Shown here: positions 1 to 8,407 of the stretch, one piece after another
Numbering within the stretch: the stretch's first letter is position 1
Layout: each line of letters begins with the position of its first letter
Assembly: GCA_002245855.1 (NCBI GenBank)
Contig: NOUX01000001.1
Coordinates: 558,001 to 622,000 of the forward strand
Length of the DNA stretch: 64,000 bases
From: Sphingobacterium cellulitidis
GTDB taxonomy: Bacteria > Bacteroidota > Bacteroidia > Sphingobacteriales > Sphingobacteriaceae
Direction: 5' to 3'
Translations under genes and position numbers: made by a program
Notes under the pieces: generated by a model
What the model saw: the letters and a program-made list of their open reading frames with translations, nothing else
Database searches by the model: none
Told to the model about the DNA's origin: nothing

Positions 1-1064
1 ATCCTTCCTTCAAGCAGGAATTTGAGTACTTATTACGTGATTATGTAGGCAGACCTTCCCCCTTATATCATGCTCAAAGGCTTTCGGAAAAATACAATGC
101 GAAGATTTTCTTAAAACGTGAGGATCTAAATCATACGGGAGCCCACAAGATCAATAATACAATTGGTCAGATATTGTTGGCAGAGCGTTTGGGCAAGAAG
201 CGGATTATTGCGGAAACCGGAGCAGGACAACATGGGGTTGCGACAGCGACAGTCTGCGCCTTGAAAGGTCTTGAATGTGTGGTTTATATGGGCGAGATTG
301 ATATTCAGAGACAAGCACCAAATGTTGCCCGCATGAAGATGATGGGGGCAAAAGTTGTGGCAGCGACTTCTGGAAGTAAGACTTTAAAGGATGCAACCAA
401 TGAAGCATTGCGAGATTGGATCAATAATCCAGTGGATACGCATTATATAATTGGTTCAGTGGTAGGGCCACATCCTTATCCGGATATGGTTGCTCGATTT
501 CAATCTATTATTTCTGAGGAAACCAAGAAACAACTTTTGGAGAAAACCGGGAAGACGACTCCTGATATTGTGATGGCATGTGTTGGTGGTGGATCAAATG
601 CTGCGGGAATGTTTTATCATTTCTTGGATGATGAGGGTGTGCAACTGATAGCGGTTGAGGCTGCAGGTCATGGCGTTGATAGCGGAGAGTCGGCAGCAAC
701 AACTGTATTAGGGAATGAAGGGGTATTACACGGTAGCCGTTCGATATTAATGCAGACAGAGGATGGACAGGTGATTGAGCCTTATTCCATTTCTGCAGGA
801 TTAGACTATCCAGGTATTGGACCGCAACATGCATGGCTATTTAAATCGGGGCGCGGAACCTACGTGAGTGCAACAGATGATGAGGCTATGCAGGCAGGAT
901 TGCAATTGACAAAACTAGAGGGAATAATTCCTGCCATCGAAAGTTCGCATGCCTTGGCTCACTTGGAAAAGATGAACTTTAAGGGAGATGAGACAGTTGT
1001 TATCTGTCTTTCGGGACGTGGCGACAAGGATTTGGATAATTACATGAAATACTTTGGCTTTTAA
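1..1064 (+). CDS. trpB: Tryptophan synthase beta chain (5' end outside window)
   Basis: TrpB condenses indole, channelled from TrpA, with serine to give tryptophan, using PLP. About 354 residues are visible; the family is usually near 390-400, so roughly 40 N-terminal residues lie upstream of base 1. The PLP-lysine motif HTGAHKINN is at 130-158 (AAG codon at 147-149). The glycine-rich cofactor loop GGGSNAAG and the C-terminal CLSGRGDKD motif are present. trpA follows with its start codon one base after the trpB stop, as in a translationally coupled trp operon. The frame is open to the window edge. Confidence is high; only the start is missing. Confidence 0.97.
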   Translation, partial: PSFKQEFEYLLRDYVGRPSPLYHAQRLSEKYNAKIFLKREDLNHTGAHKINNTIGQILLAERLGKKRIIAETGAGQHGVATATVCALKGLECVVYMGEIDIQRQAPNVARMKMMGAKVVAATSGSKTLKDATNEALRDWINNPVDTHYIIGSVVGPHPYPDMVARFQSIISEETKKQLLEKTGKTTPDIVMACVGGGSNAAGMFYHFLDDEGVQLIAVEAAGHGVDSGESAATTVLGNEGVLHGSRSILMQTEDGQVIEPYSISAGLDYPGIGPQHAWLFKSGRGTYVSATDDEAMQAGLQLTKLEGIIPAIESSHALAHLEKMNFKGDETVVICLSGRGDKDLDNYMKYFGF

Positions 1065-1065
1065 T

Positions 1066-1824
1066 ATGATACAATTAAATAAACAAGCAAACGGATTGCT
1101 TTCCATATATTTTACTGCAGGCTACCCATCATTGGATAGTACGCTAGATATCGCCGAGGCTTTAGAAAAAGCAGGTGCTGATTTTTTAGAAATTGGATTC
1201 CCATATTCTGATCCTGTTGCTGATGGTCCAACCATTCAACATAGTTCAGAGGTAGCATTAAAAAATGGGATGACCTTAAAGGTCTTGTTTGAACAGCTGA
1301 AAGATCTTCGAAAAAGAGTTTCTATCCCTGTTTACCTCATGGGTTATGTAAATCCTGTTATTCAATTTGGAGTTGAAAATTTCTGTAAGGCATGTAAGGA
1401 GGTTGGTGTTAATGGTACTATTATCCCTGATTTGCCGATGTATGAGTATGAGGAATTGTATCAAGGAGTTTTTGAGGAGAACAATGTTAGCAATGTATTT
1501 CTGGTAACTCCGCAGACATCAGAAGACCGCATCCGCAAAATTGATTCACTTTCCACCAGTATTATCTATTTATTATCCTCGAATGCAACCACAGGAACAA
1601 AATTAAATGTTCAGGAGCAATCAGAAACTTACTTTAAGAGGATCAAGGATATGGATTTGAAGAATCCTATTGTGATAGGGTTTGGGATCCATAATAAAGA
1701 TACCTTTGAGAAGGCGACAAAATATGCAAATGCTGCCATCATTGGAACTGCCTTTGTTAAGTTATTATCAGAGGAAGATTATTTAAAAAAGATTCCGGAA
1801 TTTATTAGTTCGATAAAAGGATAA
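1066..1824 (+). CDS. trpA: Tryptophan synthase alpha chain
   Basis: TrpA cleaves indole-3-glycerol phosphate to indole and glyceraldehyde 3-phosphate and passes indole to TrpB. The motifs ADFLEIGFPYSDPVADGP (catalytic Glu) and GTIIPDLPMYE (catalytic Asp) and a phosphate-binding GFGI segment are present. At about 252 residues it is normal length for the TIM-barrel family. I chose ATG at 1066 over an in-frame TTG at 1054 because the latter lies inside trpB and adds four non-conserved residues. It is the last gene of the operon: a strong terminator follows within 10 nt. Confidence 0.96.
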   Translation: MIQLNKQANGLLSIYFTAGYPSLDSTLDIAEALEKAGADFLEIGFPYSDPVADGPTIQHSSEVALKNGMTLKVLFEQLKDLRKRVSIPVYLMGYVNPVIQFGVENFCKACKEVGVNGTIIPDLPMYEYEELYQGVFEENNVSNVFLVTPQTSEDRIRKIDSLSTSIIYLLSSNATTGTKLNVQEQSETYFKRIKDMDLKNPIVIGFGIHNKDTFEKATKYANAAIIGTAFVKLLSEEDYLKKIPEFISSIKG

Positions 1825-1827
1825 GAA

Positions 1828-1853
1828 AAAGGGGATGAAATTTCATCCCCTTT
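1828..1853 (+). terminator. Terminator of the trp operon
   Basis: A self-complementary stretch AAAGGGGATGAAA / TTTCATCCCCTTT begins three bases after the trpA stop. The stem is followed by only a short T stretch, but position and stem strength make it the operon end. Confidence 0.8.
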
Positions 1854-1893
1854 AATGTGTTCATTTTTGTCTGAATTTTTAAGCTCATCAAAA

Positions 1894-1929
1894 AATTCAT
1901 GGCTTAGAGATATCAAAAAGCCATGAATT
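1894..1929 (-). terminator. Terminator of the minus-strand microprotein gene
   Basis: There is a perfect 12-bp inverted repeat, AATTCATGGCTT (1894-1905) and AAGCCATGAATT (1918-1929), with a 12-nt loop. Read on the minus strand it is followed by a run of T. It sits 5 nt beyond the stop codon of the 37-codon reading frame at 1934-2047, which supports that frame as a real transcription unit. Confidence 0.75.
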
Positions 1930-1933
1930 ACTA

Positions 1934-2047
1934 TTAATTAACTCTTCTCAGAATTTTGTTGAATAGGAAAATTACCAAGATTCCTGCTGATACAAGACTT
2001 ACCAAGCCAAAATATAGCAGATTTGGATGTGCAGCTATTGTTTCCAT
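1934..2047 (-). CDS. 37-residue single-pass membrane microprotein
   Basis: ATG at 2047 to TAA at 1934 gives 37 residues: a short polar N-terminus (METIAAHPN), a hydrophobic segment of about 21 residues (L10 to F29, with Gly/Ser/Ala) and a basic tail KILRRVN. The positive-inside rule predicts a cytoplasmic C-terminus. The frame is followed directly by its own hairpin terminator (1894-1929). I do not recognise a family. Small single-span proteins of this form occur as accessory subunits of respiratory or transport complexes, but nothing here assigns one. It is short enough to be missed by usual gene calling. The evidence is composition, topology and the dedicated terminator. Confidence 0.55.
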   Translation of the reverse strand: METIAAHPNLLYFGLVSLVSAGILVIFLFNKILRRVN

Positions 2048-2153
2048 AAAAAAAGGTTTATAAAGTACTAAGTCAATTCTAATATAAATAGTGTGAATTC
2101 TTTTGACAAGAAAAATTTACAATTAATTATCCACATATTAATATTGAGTTTAC

Positions 2154-2161
2154 TATATTTG
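2154..2161 (+). promoter_or_regulatory. Probable -7 promoter box for the copper-handling pair
   Basis: TATATTTG fits the Bacteroidota -7 consensus TAnnTTTG. It ends only 8 nt before the ATG at 2170, so the transcript would have almost no leader. No convincing -33 box is seen. Confidence 0.45.
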
Positions 2162-2169
2162 GAATCGTC

Positions 2170-2619
2170 ATGAGAAAAATTGTAGCCATATGCTTACTAT
2201 TGATTTATTCTGTATGTAGTACAGGAGCTAGTATACATATGCACCATTGTGGAAAAAGTACTCAATTTTCTGTTTTGGAGGAAGCTAAAGTATCACATGA
2301 CAGTTGTCCGATGTGTATTGATTTGCATAAAGACCATGAACATTCTCATGATGAGAGCAAGTCACAATGTGAGGACGACCATTCCTGTAAAGATTCCAAG
2401 GTAGATTTAGAACTGACATCGGAGAATGACCAAACCCGGTCTAAGATGTTGTTCGGTAGTATTTTTGACTTTTCACCAGCCATAGTTTTAATTCCATGGA
2501 TTTTAACCCAATGGGAATTAGTCTTAAATGAAAAGCCTGAGGAACCTCAACCTTTCAAGCCCGCCTTATTCGCGGAAAACCACTCTGTATATCTTATTAA
2601 CTGTAGTTTCATCATTTGA
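2170..2619 (+). CDS. HYC_CC_PP-family-like exported metal-site protein
   Basis: The protein has 149 residues. An N-terminal signal-like segment (MRKIVAICLLLIYSVCSTGA) precedes an MHHCGK motif at residues 24-29 where this Bacteroidota family usually has HYC. Then come CPMC (46-49), a His/Asp/Cys-rich stretch (HKDHEHSHDE, CEDDHSC), and a proline-rich C-terminal part ending in the pattern NHSVYLINCSFII. The architecture and end motif resemble the HYC_CC_PP proteins that accompany heavy-metal TonB receptors. The His and Cys clusters suggest Cu or Zn binding in the periplasm. It lies 58 nt upstream of the HMA/TonB receptor gene and is probably co-transcribed with it. The function is inferred from context and composition. 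Confidence 0.75.
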   Translation: MRKIVAICLLLIYSVCSTGASIHMHHCGKSTQFSVLEEAKVSHDSCPMCIDLHKDHEHSHDESKSQCEDDHSCKDSKVDLELTSENDQTRSKMLFGSIFDFSPAIVLIPWILTQWELVLNEKPEEPQPFKPALFAENHSVYLINCSFII

Positions 2620-2677
2620 TTATTAATAATCTCAAAATCGAGTTTAACTTTTTTGAATTATTAATAACAATGATATA

Positions 2678-5356
2678 ATGCACATTTTTAGATATTTATT
2701 CGTATTTATTTTTATTGCTGTGGGCACAGCTGTGAATGCCCAAAACACGACAATCACTGAGAGCTTCAAAGTTTCTGGTAATTGTGCCATGTGTAAGAAG
2801 AGAATTGAAACTGCTGGAAAAGATGCCGGTGCTAAATCTATTGATTGGGATGTACAATCAGGAATGGCGAAGGTAAGCTTTGATTCTAGCAAAACTTCAT
2901 TAGACAAGATAAAGCAGGGAATTTCCGCTGCGGGCCATGACACTAAAGAGTTTAGAGCTCCTGACGAAGTATATGAAGAGCTACATGAATGTTGTCTCTA
3001 TTCAAGAATGGACAATGAAGAAAATCATCAGCATGATGAACATGCTGATCATGATCATGACCATGATCATTCTGAAGATGGACATTCACATGAGAGTGAA
3101 GAACATAAGCATGATGAAGATGGCGGTCATAACCATGATCACGACCATGAAGTCACTGGAGTTGTGGTTAATGAAAATGACAAAGGTGATTTAACTCCTA
3201 TTGCTGAAGTCACTATTTTTTGGGCGGACAACCCTTCAAAAAAGGTGAAAACAAATGAGAACGGCGTGTTTAAAATAATGCACCAAAAGCCTTATAGAAA
3301 CTTGGTTATTTCCCATGCGAGTATGCAAGGAGATACTATTGAGGTAAAGAATCTGCATGAGGTATTGGTCGTTCAAGCTAAGAACAACCGCCTTCAGGAG
3401 ATTGTCATCAGTAAAAAACAGAAGTCCAATTACATTTCGAAGTTGACTCCTAATCGCGTTGAGACCATTACAGCTAAAGAACTTTTCAAAGCAGCATGTT
3501 GTGATTTAAGTGAGAGTTTTGAGACCAATGCTTCGGTTGACGTGGTGAGCAGTGATGCCGTAACGGGAAGTAAGCAAATTCAGATGCTAGGTCTTGCTGG
3601 GATTTATACGCAAATGACCGTAGAAGGCTTACCAGGACCAAGAGGATTTGCCGCGCCATTGGGATTGAACAGTATTGCAGGGACCTGGATCGAAGCCATT
3701 AATATCAGTAAGGGTATCGGTTCTGTAGCCAATGGATTTGAAAACATGGCTGGACAGATTAATGTGGAACTTAAGAAACCTCATAATAGCGAGAAGTTAT
3801 TTTTTAATGCCTACGCCAATAACATGGGACGTACGGATATTAACCTGAACTTAGCCCATCATATCAATGAAAAGTGGTCAGTTGGATTATTATTACATGA
3901 TAACTTCATGTATAATAAAAAGATGAACTTCAGTGACAATGGTTTTCGAGATATGCCTGTAGGGAATTTGTTTTCTGGAGTCAATCGTTGGCATTTTGAA
4001 AATGGCAAGGGAATCATTGCACAATTCGGAATCAAATTCCTACATGATGATCGTGTTGGTGGACAGATTGATTTTAATGAAAGCACTGATAAATTCACGA
4101 CCAATAAATACGGATTAGGGTTCAAAAACCAACGTATTGAGGGATTTGGTAAGCTAGGCTATGTATTCCCTACGAATAAACACCGTAGTATCGGTTTGCA
4201 ATTATCTGCGAGCCAATACAAACAAGAAAGTTTCTTTGGCTTGAACTCCTATGATAATGAACAGAATTCCTACTATGCAAATCTATTGTTTCAGGACATC
4301 ATAGGTGATGTTGCTCACAAGTATAAAGTTGGTGCTTCAGTTCAATATGATAAATATGATGAGGACCTGAAACGCATTAATTCTAGCGATGATTTCGACT
4401 ATAATTTTGGTAGAAAAGAAGCGGTATCAGGAGTTTTTGCAGAATATACCTTTAGTCCTAGTGAAAAATTTGATGCTGTTTTAGGGATTCGTCAAGATTA
4501 CAACAATCTTTATGGTTGGTTTACCACACCTAGGGCAGTGTTACGATATGAGCCTATACTTGGGACAACCCTTCGTTTGAGTTCAGGAAGAGGACAACGC
4601 ACAGCGAACATCTTTGCGGAAAACTTGGGAATATTTGCATCTAGCCGTAGTATCGCAGGCTTAGCAAACCTAGCCAATGGCGAAGGAGCTTATGGATTAA
4701 AACCAGAGGTATCTTGGAACACTGGGTTTACCATTGATCAAAGCTTCCAATTGTTCGGAAGAGAGTCTGGAGTATCGGTAGAATTATTCCACAATAATTT
4801 CCAGAATCAAGTGGTAGTTGATTTTGAAAACCCACGTGAAGTTGCCTTTTACAATCTTGATGGCAAATCGTATTCAAATAGTCTTCAAGCAGAATTCAGG
4901 TTTATGCCTGCAGCACATTTTGAAGCAAGAATGGCTTACCGTATGTTGGATGTAGAGACTGAGTTCAAATCAGGTAGTTTGCAAAAACCATTGACTGCGA
5001 AACACCGTGGATTTATGAATCTAGCTTATAATACCCACTCAGGTTGGCATTTTGATTATACCTTGAATGTGGTTGGAAAGAAAAGGTTACCAAATACGAG
5101 TAGCAATCCGGTAGAATATCAATTGGCAAATTATTCTGATGCTTATGTAACGATGAACGCTCAGGTGAGCAAAACCTTGGGTAAGAATAAAAACATAGAT
5201 ATCTACATTGGTGGGGAGAATTTGAGTAATTTTTACCAAAAAGATCCTATTCTAGCTTTTGACCAACCATTTGGACAACATTTTGACACCAATATGCTTT
5301 GGGGACCAATTGCAGGCAGAATGTTCTACACTGGAATTCGTTATCACATAAAATAA
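2678..5356 (+). CDS. TonB-dependent receptor with N-terminal HMA domain and His-rich linker (probable copper)
   Basis: This is an outer-membrane receptor of 892 residues. Domains in order: signal peptide (1-21, ending VNA-Q); heavy-metal-associated ferredoxin-like fold (about 25-95) with the CAMC metal motif at C36/C39; a His/Asp/Glu linker (about 112-158) with repeated HDHDHDH; a carboxypeptidase-regulatory-like beta domain (about 160-235); the plug (about 250-360); and a 22-strand-type barrel to the C-terminus. Cysteine pairs HECC and AACC occur before and inside the plug. Bacteroidota receptors with HMA domains are associated with copper uptake or homeostasis; that assignment is inferred from family, not shown by sequence. 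The HYC_CC_PP-like gene precedes it, and a bidirectional terminator follows. Confidence 0.88.
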   Translation: MHIFRYLFVFIFIAVGTAVNAQNTTITESFKVSGNCAMCKKRIETAGKDAGAKSIDWDVQSGMAKVSFDSSKTSLDKIKQGISAAGHDTKEFRAPDEVYEELHECCLYSRMDNEENHQHDEHADHDHDHDHSEDGHSHESEEHKHDEDGGHNHDHDHEVTGVVVNENDKGDLTPIAEVTIFWADNPSKKVKTNENGVFKIMHQKPYRNLVISHASMQGDTIEVKNLHEVLVVQAKNNRLQEIVISKKQKSNYISKLTPNRVETITAKELFKAACCDLSESFETNASVDVVSSDAVTGSKQIQMLGLAGIYTQMTVEGLPGPRGFAAPLGLNSIAGTWIEAINISKGIGSVANGFENMAGQINVELKKPHNSEKLFFNAYANNMGRTDINLNLAHHINEKWSVGLLLHDNFMYNKKMNFSDNGFRDMPVGNLFSGVNRWHFENGKGIIAQFGIKFLHDDRVGGQIDFNESTDKFTTNKYGLGFKNQRIEGFGKLGYVFPTNKHRSIGLQLSASQYKQESFFGLNSYDNEQNSYYANLLFQDIIGDVAHKYKVGASVQYDKYDEDLKRINSSDDFDYNFGRKEAVSGVFAEYTFSPSEKFDAVLGIRQDYNNLYGWFTTPRAVLRYEPILGTTLRLSSGRGQRTANIFAENLGIFASSRSIAGLANLANGEGAYGLKPEVSWNTGFTIDQSFQLFGRESGVSVELFHNNFQNQVVVDFENPREVAFYNLDGKSYSNSLQAEFRFMPAAHFEARMAYRMLDVETEFKSGSLQKPLTAKHRGFMNLAYNTHSGWHFDYTLNVVGKKRLPNTSSNPVEYQLANYSDAYVTMNAQVSKTLGKNKNIDIYIGGENLSNFYQKDPILAFDQPFGQHFDTNMLWGPIAGRMFYTGIRYHIK

Positions 5357-5370
5357 ATTTAATATAATGG

Positions 5371-5397
5371 AAAAGGCGGGAAATATTCCCGCCTTTT
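5371..5397. terminator. Bidirectional terminator between the TonB receptor gene and maf
   Basis: AAAAGGCGGGAA (5371-5382) pairs with TTCCCGCCTTTT (5386-5397) around a 3-nt loop. There is a T run on the plus strand and a T-rich run on the minus strand. It serves the convergent ends at 5356 and 5404. Confidence 0.85.
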
Positions 5398-5403
5398 TTA
5401 TGG

Positions 5404-6000
5404 TTATTTACCAAACATTTTCTTGAGTTCTTTCTGCAATCTGGCAGTTGGTAGACCAATTACATTTTCATAAGAACCTTCAATTCTTTCAATGGCAATC
5501 CTACCTATCCATTCCTGAATTCCATAGGACCCTGCTTTATCCAGTGGATGATAATGATCCACATAATAATTTATTTCCTCGGTACTTAGCTTATTGAACC
5601 AAACTTTAGTTTCTTCCACAAAGGAACAGACTTGGTCTTGATACTTTATGGCCACCGCTGTAAACACCTTATGATCGTTCTCACTGAGTCCAGCAATCAC
5701 CGCTTTTGCTTCAGCCTCATCTTTAGGCTTACCAATAACAGCAAAATTATGATCAACTACAATGGTATCTGCACATATAATAAGCTTATCATAATAAGAA
5801 GGCTCGTTAAATGCCGCAAGCTTTGCTTCAGCAATATGTTTTACAATTTCAATCGCATTTAATTTGGGGTCAAAGGATTCATCTGTCTCCCTAACCTCAA
5901 CTGAAAAATTAAGATCCATTGACTTAAGAAGCTCCTTACGTCGCGGAGATTTGGATCCTAAAATGATTGGAATTGACTTTAATCTATCTTGGAGAATCAT
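5404..6000 (-). CDS. maf: Maf-like nucleoside triphosphate pyrophosphatase
   Basis: Maf/YhdE proteins hydrolyse dTTP, UTP and modified nucleotides to monophosphates (house-cleaning, linked to septum arrest when overproduced). At 198 residues it is the usual length. The N-terminal nucleotide-binding motif LGSKSPRRKELL, the ETDESF segment, the catalytic ADTIV motif, GKPKDEAEA and the Y-x-I-Q-E-W-I-G segment are all seen. The start overlaps the stop of the upstream phosphatase gene by one base (TAATG), so the two are coupled. Substrate choice (dTTP/UTP versus 7-methyl-GTP subfamily) is likely the former from the motifs but not certain. Confidence 0.93.
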   Translation of the reverse strand: MILQDRLKSIPIILGSKSPRRKELLKSMDLNFSVEVRETDESFDPKLNAIEIVKHIAEAKLAAFNEPSYYDKLIICADTIVVDHNFAVIGKPKDEAEAKAVIAGLSENDHKVFTAVAIKYQDQVCSFVEETKVWFNKLSTEEINYYVDHYHPLDKAGSYGIQEWIGRIAIERIEGSYENVIGLPTARLQKELKKMFGK

Positions 6001-6518
6001 TAAACACTTTTTATTTCAGTTTGAACACCCCAACGCCCCTTAAGTTTTAAGATTTTTTCCAGGACATCGCGCACAACTCCCTCACCTCCATTTTTTGGTG
6101 ACATATAGTGTGAAATGGTTTTGATATCATCAACAGCATCATTTGGACAAACGGCAACTCCGACCACCTGCATAACTTCATAATCAGGCATATCATCCCC
6201 CACATACATCAAGTCATGTAAATTCAGTTGATACTTTTCTGTCAGTTGATTGAGGACATCCATTTTATTCTTCACCCCTAAATGGATCTCGGTAATTCCC
6301 AAACCTTGCAATCTTTTTCTAACCCCTTCAGAACTTCCTCCAGAGATAACCCAAATATCCAAGCCCATTTTGATTGCTAATTGCATAGCATAACCGTCCT
6401 TAACAAAAAAGCTACGCAACTGTTCTCCGGCTTCAGTTACTAGTAACCGGCCATCTGTCAATACACCATCAACATCTAATACGACTGCTTTAATCGCAGC
6501 AAACTTCTTTAATATCAT
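6000..6518 (-). CDS. kdsC: KdsC-like HAD phosphatase (3-deoxy-manno-octulosonate-8-phosphate phosphatase)
   Basis: The protein has 172 residues of the HAD-IIIA/C0 type without a cap domain, matching tetrameric KdsC. Motif I is LDVDGVLTDG (nucleophile D15, acid D17). The VISGG segment with the following region forms motif II, the Lys is in GVKNKMD, and YVGDDMPD is motif IV. KdsC dephosphorylates KDO-8-phosphate for lipopolysaccharide inner core synthesis. The gene is upstream of and translationally coupled to maf. A related sugar-phosphate substrate cannot be excluded because capless HADs are alike. Confidence 0.88.
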   Translation of the reverse strand: MILKKFAAIKAVVLDVDGVLTDGRLLVTEAGEQLRSFFVKDGYAMQLAIKMGLDIWVISGGSSEGVRKRLQGLGITEIHLGVKNKMDVLNQLTEKYQLNLHDLMYVGDDMPDYEVMQVVGVAVCPNDAVDDIKTISHYMSPKNGGEGVVRDVLEKILKLKGRWGVQTEIKSV

Positions 6519-6668
6519 ATTTAATCAATATGTTCAAAATTAAATAAATTATAGAGACGAATTTCTTTAAAACTTAATTCAATTACGCCATTTATTTATT
6601 TGTTTAAACACTTAAATCAGAGAATTGTCAGAAAATGGTTGCAAGGGAAACTTTTTTTTATACAATCC

Positions 6669-6699
6669 TTGACAAATGTGATTTCTCGACGTACCTTTG
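6669..6699 (+). promoter_or_regulatory. Promoter of the candidate small RNA
   Basis: TTG at 6669-6671 and TACCTTTG at 6692-6699, separated by 20 nt, fit the Bacteroidota -33/-7 promoter. The predicted transcription start is about 6705. Confidence 0.6.
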
Positions 6700-6704
6700 T
6701 TGCA

Positions 6705-6806
6705 TAATTCGAAGGATAAGTGGAATTATTTTAAAATTGTCTTTTCATAATTTAGGTTTATAATTGGTTAGTATCAAACCCTGGCGCCCATCGTCAGGGT
6801 TTTTTC
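6705..6806 (+). ncRNA. Candidate small RNA, about 100 nt
   Basis: A promoter (6669-6699) and a plus-strand hairpin followed by six T (ACCCTG 6778-6783 and CAGGGT 6795-6800) bracket about 100 nt with no ATG-initiated frame. No plus-strand gene follows until 8408, so it cannot be a simple leader of a neighbour. I do not recognise its family. It could also be a degenerate leader left after loss of a gene. Confidence 0.45.
6776..6806 (+). terminator. Terminator of the candidate small RNA
   Basis: A six-base stem ACCCTG/CAGGGT (6778-6783 with 6795-6800) is followed by TTTTTTC. The G+C-rich stem and U tract are typical of intrinsic termination. Confidence 0.65.
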
Positions 6807-6813
6807 ATTTAGA

Positions 6814-6862
6814 AAAAAAGCCAAGATTAAGATTTTTGAATTCTTCTTAATCACGGCTTTTT
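6814..6862 (-). terminator. Terminator of floA
   Basis: An imperfect inverted repeat has arms AAAAAGCC..GATTAAGA and TCTTAATC..GGCTTTTT with two mismatches, just beyond the floA stop at 6883. On the minus strand it ends in a T run. Confidence 0.65.
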
Positions 6863-6882
6863 CAGCAATCATTATCTGATTG

Positions 6883-7860
6883 TTATTTCTTATCTGGACC
6901 CTGTGGTTTTGAGATTGATGTCCTCATATCTGTATCAGCTTGGATATTTTGCATTTTGTAATAATCCATAATTCCTAGGTTTCCATTTCTAAAAGCTTCC
7001 GCCATTGCCATAGGAACTTGAGATTCAGCTTCAATTACTTTTGCTTTCGCTTCTTGGGCTTTCGCACGCATTTCTTGTTCTGTTGCAACCGCCATTGCGC
7101 GACGCTCTTCAGCACGTGCATTAGCGACTTTCAAATCAGCTTCAGCTTGATCTGTTTGTAGTTTTGCTCCCACGTTTTCACCAATATCAATATCCGCGAT
7201 GTCAATGGAAAGGATTTCAAAGGCAGTCCCTGAATCTAATCCTTTAGAGAGAACCGTTTTGGAAATTCTATCTGGGTTTTCTAATACCTCTTTATGATTA
7301 GCAGATGAACCGATTGTGGTTACAATTCCCTCACCCACACGAGCTAGAATTGTTTCTTCACCAGCACCCCCTACTAATTGGTTAATATTAGCTCTTACCG
7401 TTACACGTGCTTTTGCAATCAGCTGAATACCGTCTTTTGCTACAGCAGCAACGGGTGGCGTATTAATAACTTGAGGGTTTACAGATAGCTGCACCGCATC
7501 AAACACATCGCGCCCTGCTAAATCTATCGCAGTCGCTAACTTAAAATCTAAAGGAATATTGGCCTTATCGGCGGAAATCAAAGCTTTAATAACTTTGTTC
7601 ACATTTCCTCCTGCTAAATAATGTGTTTCAATTTCATTGGAGGTAATTTTTAAACCCGCTTTAGTAGAAGTGATCATCGCATTGGTAACCAAAGATGGTG
7701 GTACTTTACGTAATCTCATTAAAACTAAGTTTAACAAACTGATTTTTACATTGGACAATTGCGCAGTAAACCATAGATTGACTGGCAATAAATACAATAA
7801 AAAGAAAATAGCTATTACTGACCCCGTAATAATTAGAACTAGTTGAATAGGTGAATCCAT
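6883..7860 (-). CDS. floA: Flotillin-like protein FloA (SPFH/UPF0365)
   Basis: The protein has 325 residues, the normal length of FloA/YqfA, a scaffold of functional membrane microdomains. An N-terminal hydrophobic hairpin (about 5-28) anchors it in the inner membrane. A long SPFH region follows ([15 protein letters not shown], then [19 protein letters not shown]), and then an Ala/Glu-rich coiled coil (about 235-290: [19 protein letters not shown]). The C-terminal segment [18 protein letters not shown] is characteristic of the family. It stands alone with its own terminator. Identification is by strong whole-length resemblance. Confidence 0.95.
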   Translation of the reverse strand: MDSPIQLVLIITGSVIAIFFLLYLLPVNLWFTAQLSNVKISLLNLVLMRLRKVPPSLVTNAMITSTKAGLKITSNEIETHYLAGGNVNKVIKALISADKANIPLDFKLATAIDLAGRDVFDAVQLSVNPQVINTPPVAAVAKDGIQLIAKARVTVRANINQLVGGAGEETILARVGEGIVTTIGSSANHKEVLENPDRISKTVLSKGLDSGTAFEILSIDIADIDIGENVGAKLQTDQAEADLKVANARAEERRAMAVATEQEMRAKAQEAKAKVIEAESQVPMAMAEAFRNGNLGIMDYYKMQNIQADTDMRTSISKPQGPDKK

Positions 7861-8407
7861 TAACTTCTAGATTAATATTGTTTCAAACTTCTTAAAGATA
7901 TAAAAATATTTCAAAGATTATGGCCATTATTTATGCCTGACATTCAATTTTAAACAAATTCAAGTTGAAAAAACATTTAAGAATTCATTAAAAGATTAGG
8001 AAACTATTTTTAATTTTAGGTGTTACGACAAGCATTTAGGAATTTAAGGGATAATTTCATCAAAAATTAAGATAAAATTCATTCTTAAACTACTAACTAT
8101 TAATTTTTTAACCAAAATAAATGAAATTTATAGCAAAAATTTAGATTTTTGTGTTATTCAGATTCCTTCGAAAACGACCTAAAAATGATGATAAAACAAA
8201 AGATGTTAATTATAAATGACTTTCAAGGTAGTATTGATTCTTATTTAGTTCATTACCTTTGTATAAATTTTCCGAAACAGGTTACAATTTAATTCAGGAC
8301 ATTTGATTCTGGTTTTAATATTTAATTACTAAAACATTATTAAAACTCTTATATGAATTTCGGATATTTATCACTTATGAAAAATAAAGTTAATCTTCTA
8401 TTCTAAT
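7861..8407. other. AT-rich intergenic region upstream of the signalling operon
   Basis: 547 bases without a convincing gene. The only clear signal is the -7 box TACCTTTG at 8254-8261 for the downstream kinase operon, which would give a leader of about 140 nt. The start region of floA lies at the left end on the minus strand. I see no RNA gene or repeat. Confidence 0.6.
8234..8261 (+). promoter_or_regulatory. Promoter of the kinase-CheR-CheB-kinase operon
   Basis: TACCTTTG at 8254-8261 with TTG at 8234-8236 (spacer 17, a little short). The predicted start is near 8268, leaving an AT-rich leader of about 140 nt before the ATG at 8408. Confidence 0.5.

Larger units (their letters stand above)
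6519..6882. other. Intergenic stretch with a candidate small RNA and a gene-end hairpin
   Basis: 364 bases without a protein gene. It holds an AT-rich upstream region for kdsC (6519-6660), a plus-strand promoter and terminator bracketing about 100 nt (6669-6806), and the terminator of floA (6814-6862). No start codon within the bracketed segment opens a frame worth reporting. Confidence 0.7.

Noticed and set aside
8185..8292. Short frame of 35 codons upstream of the first hybrid kinase
   Set aside because: It overlaps the likely promoter at 8254-8261 and has ordinary AT-rich composition.
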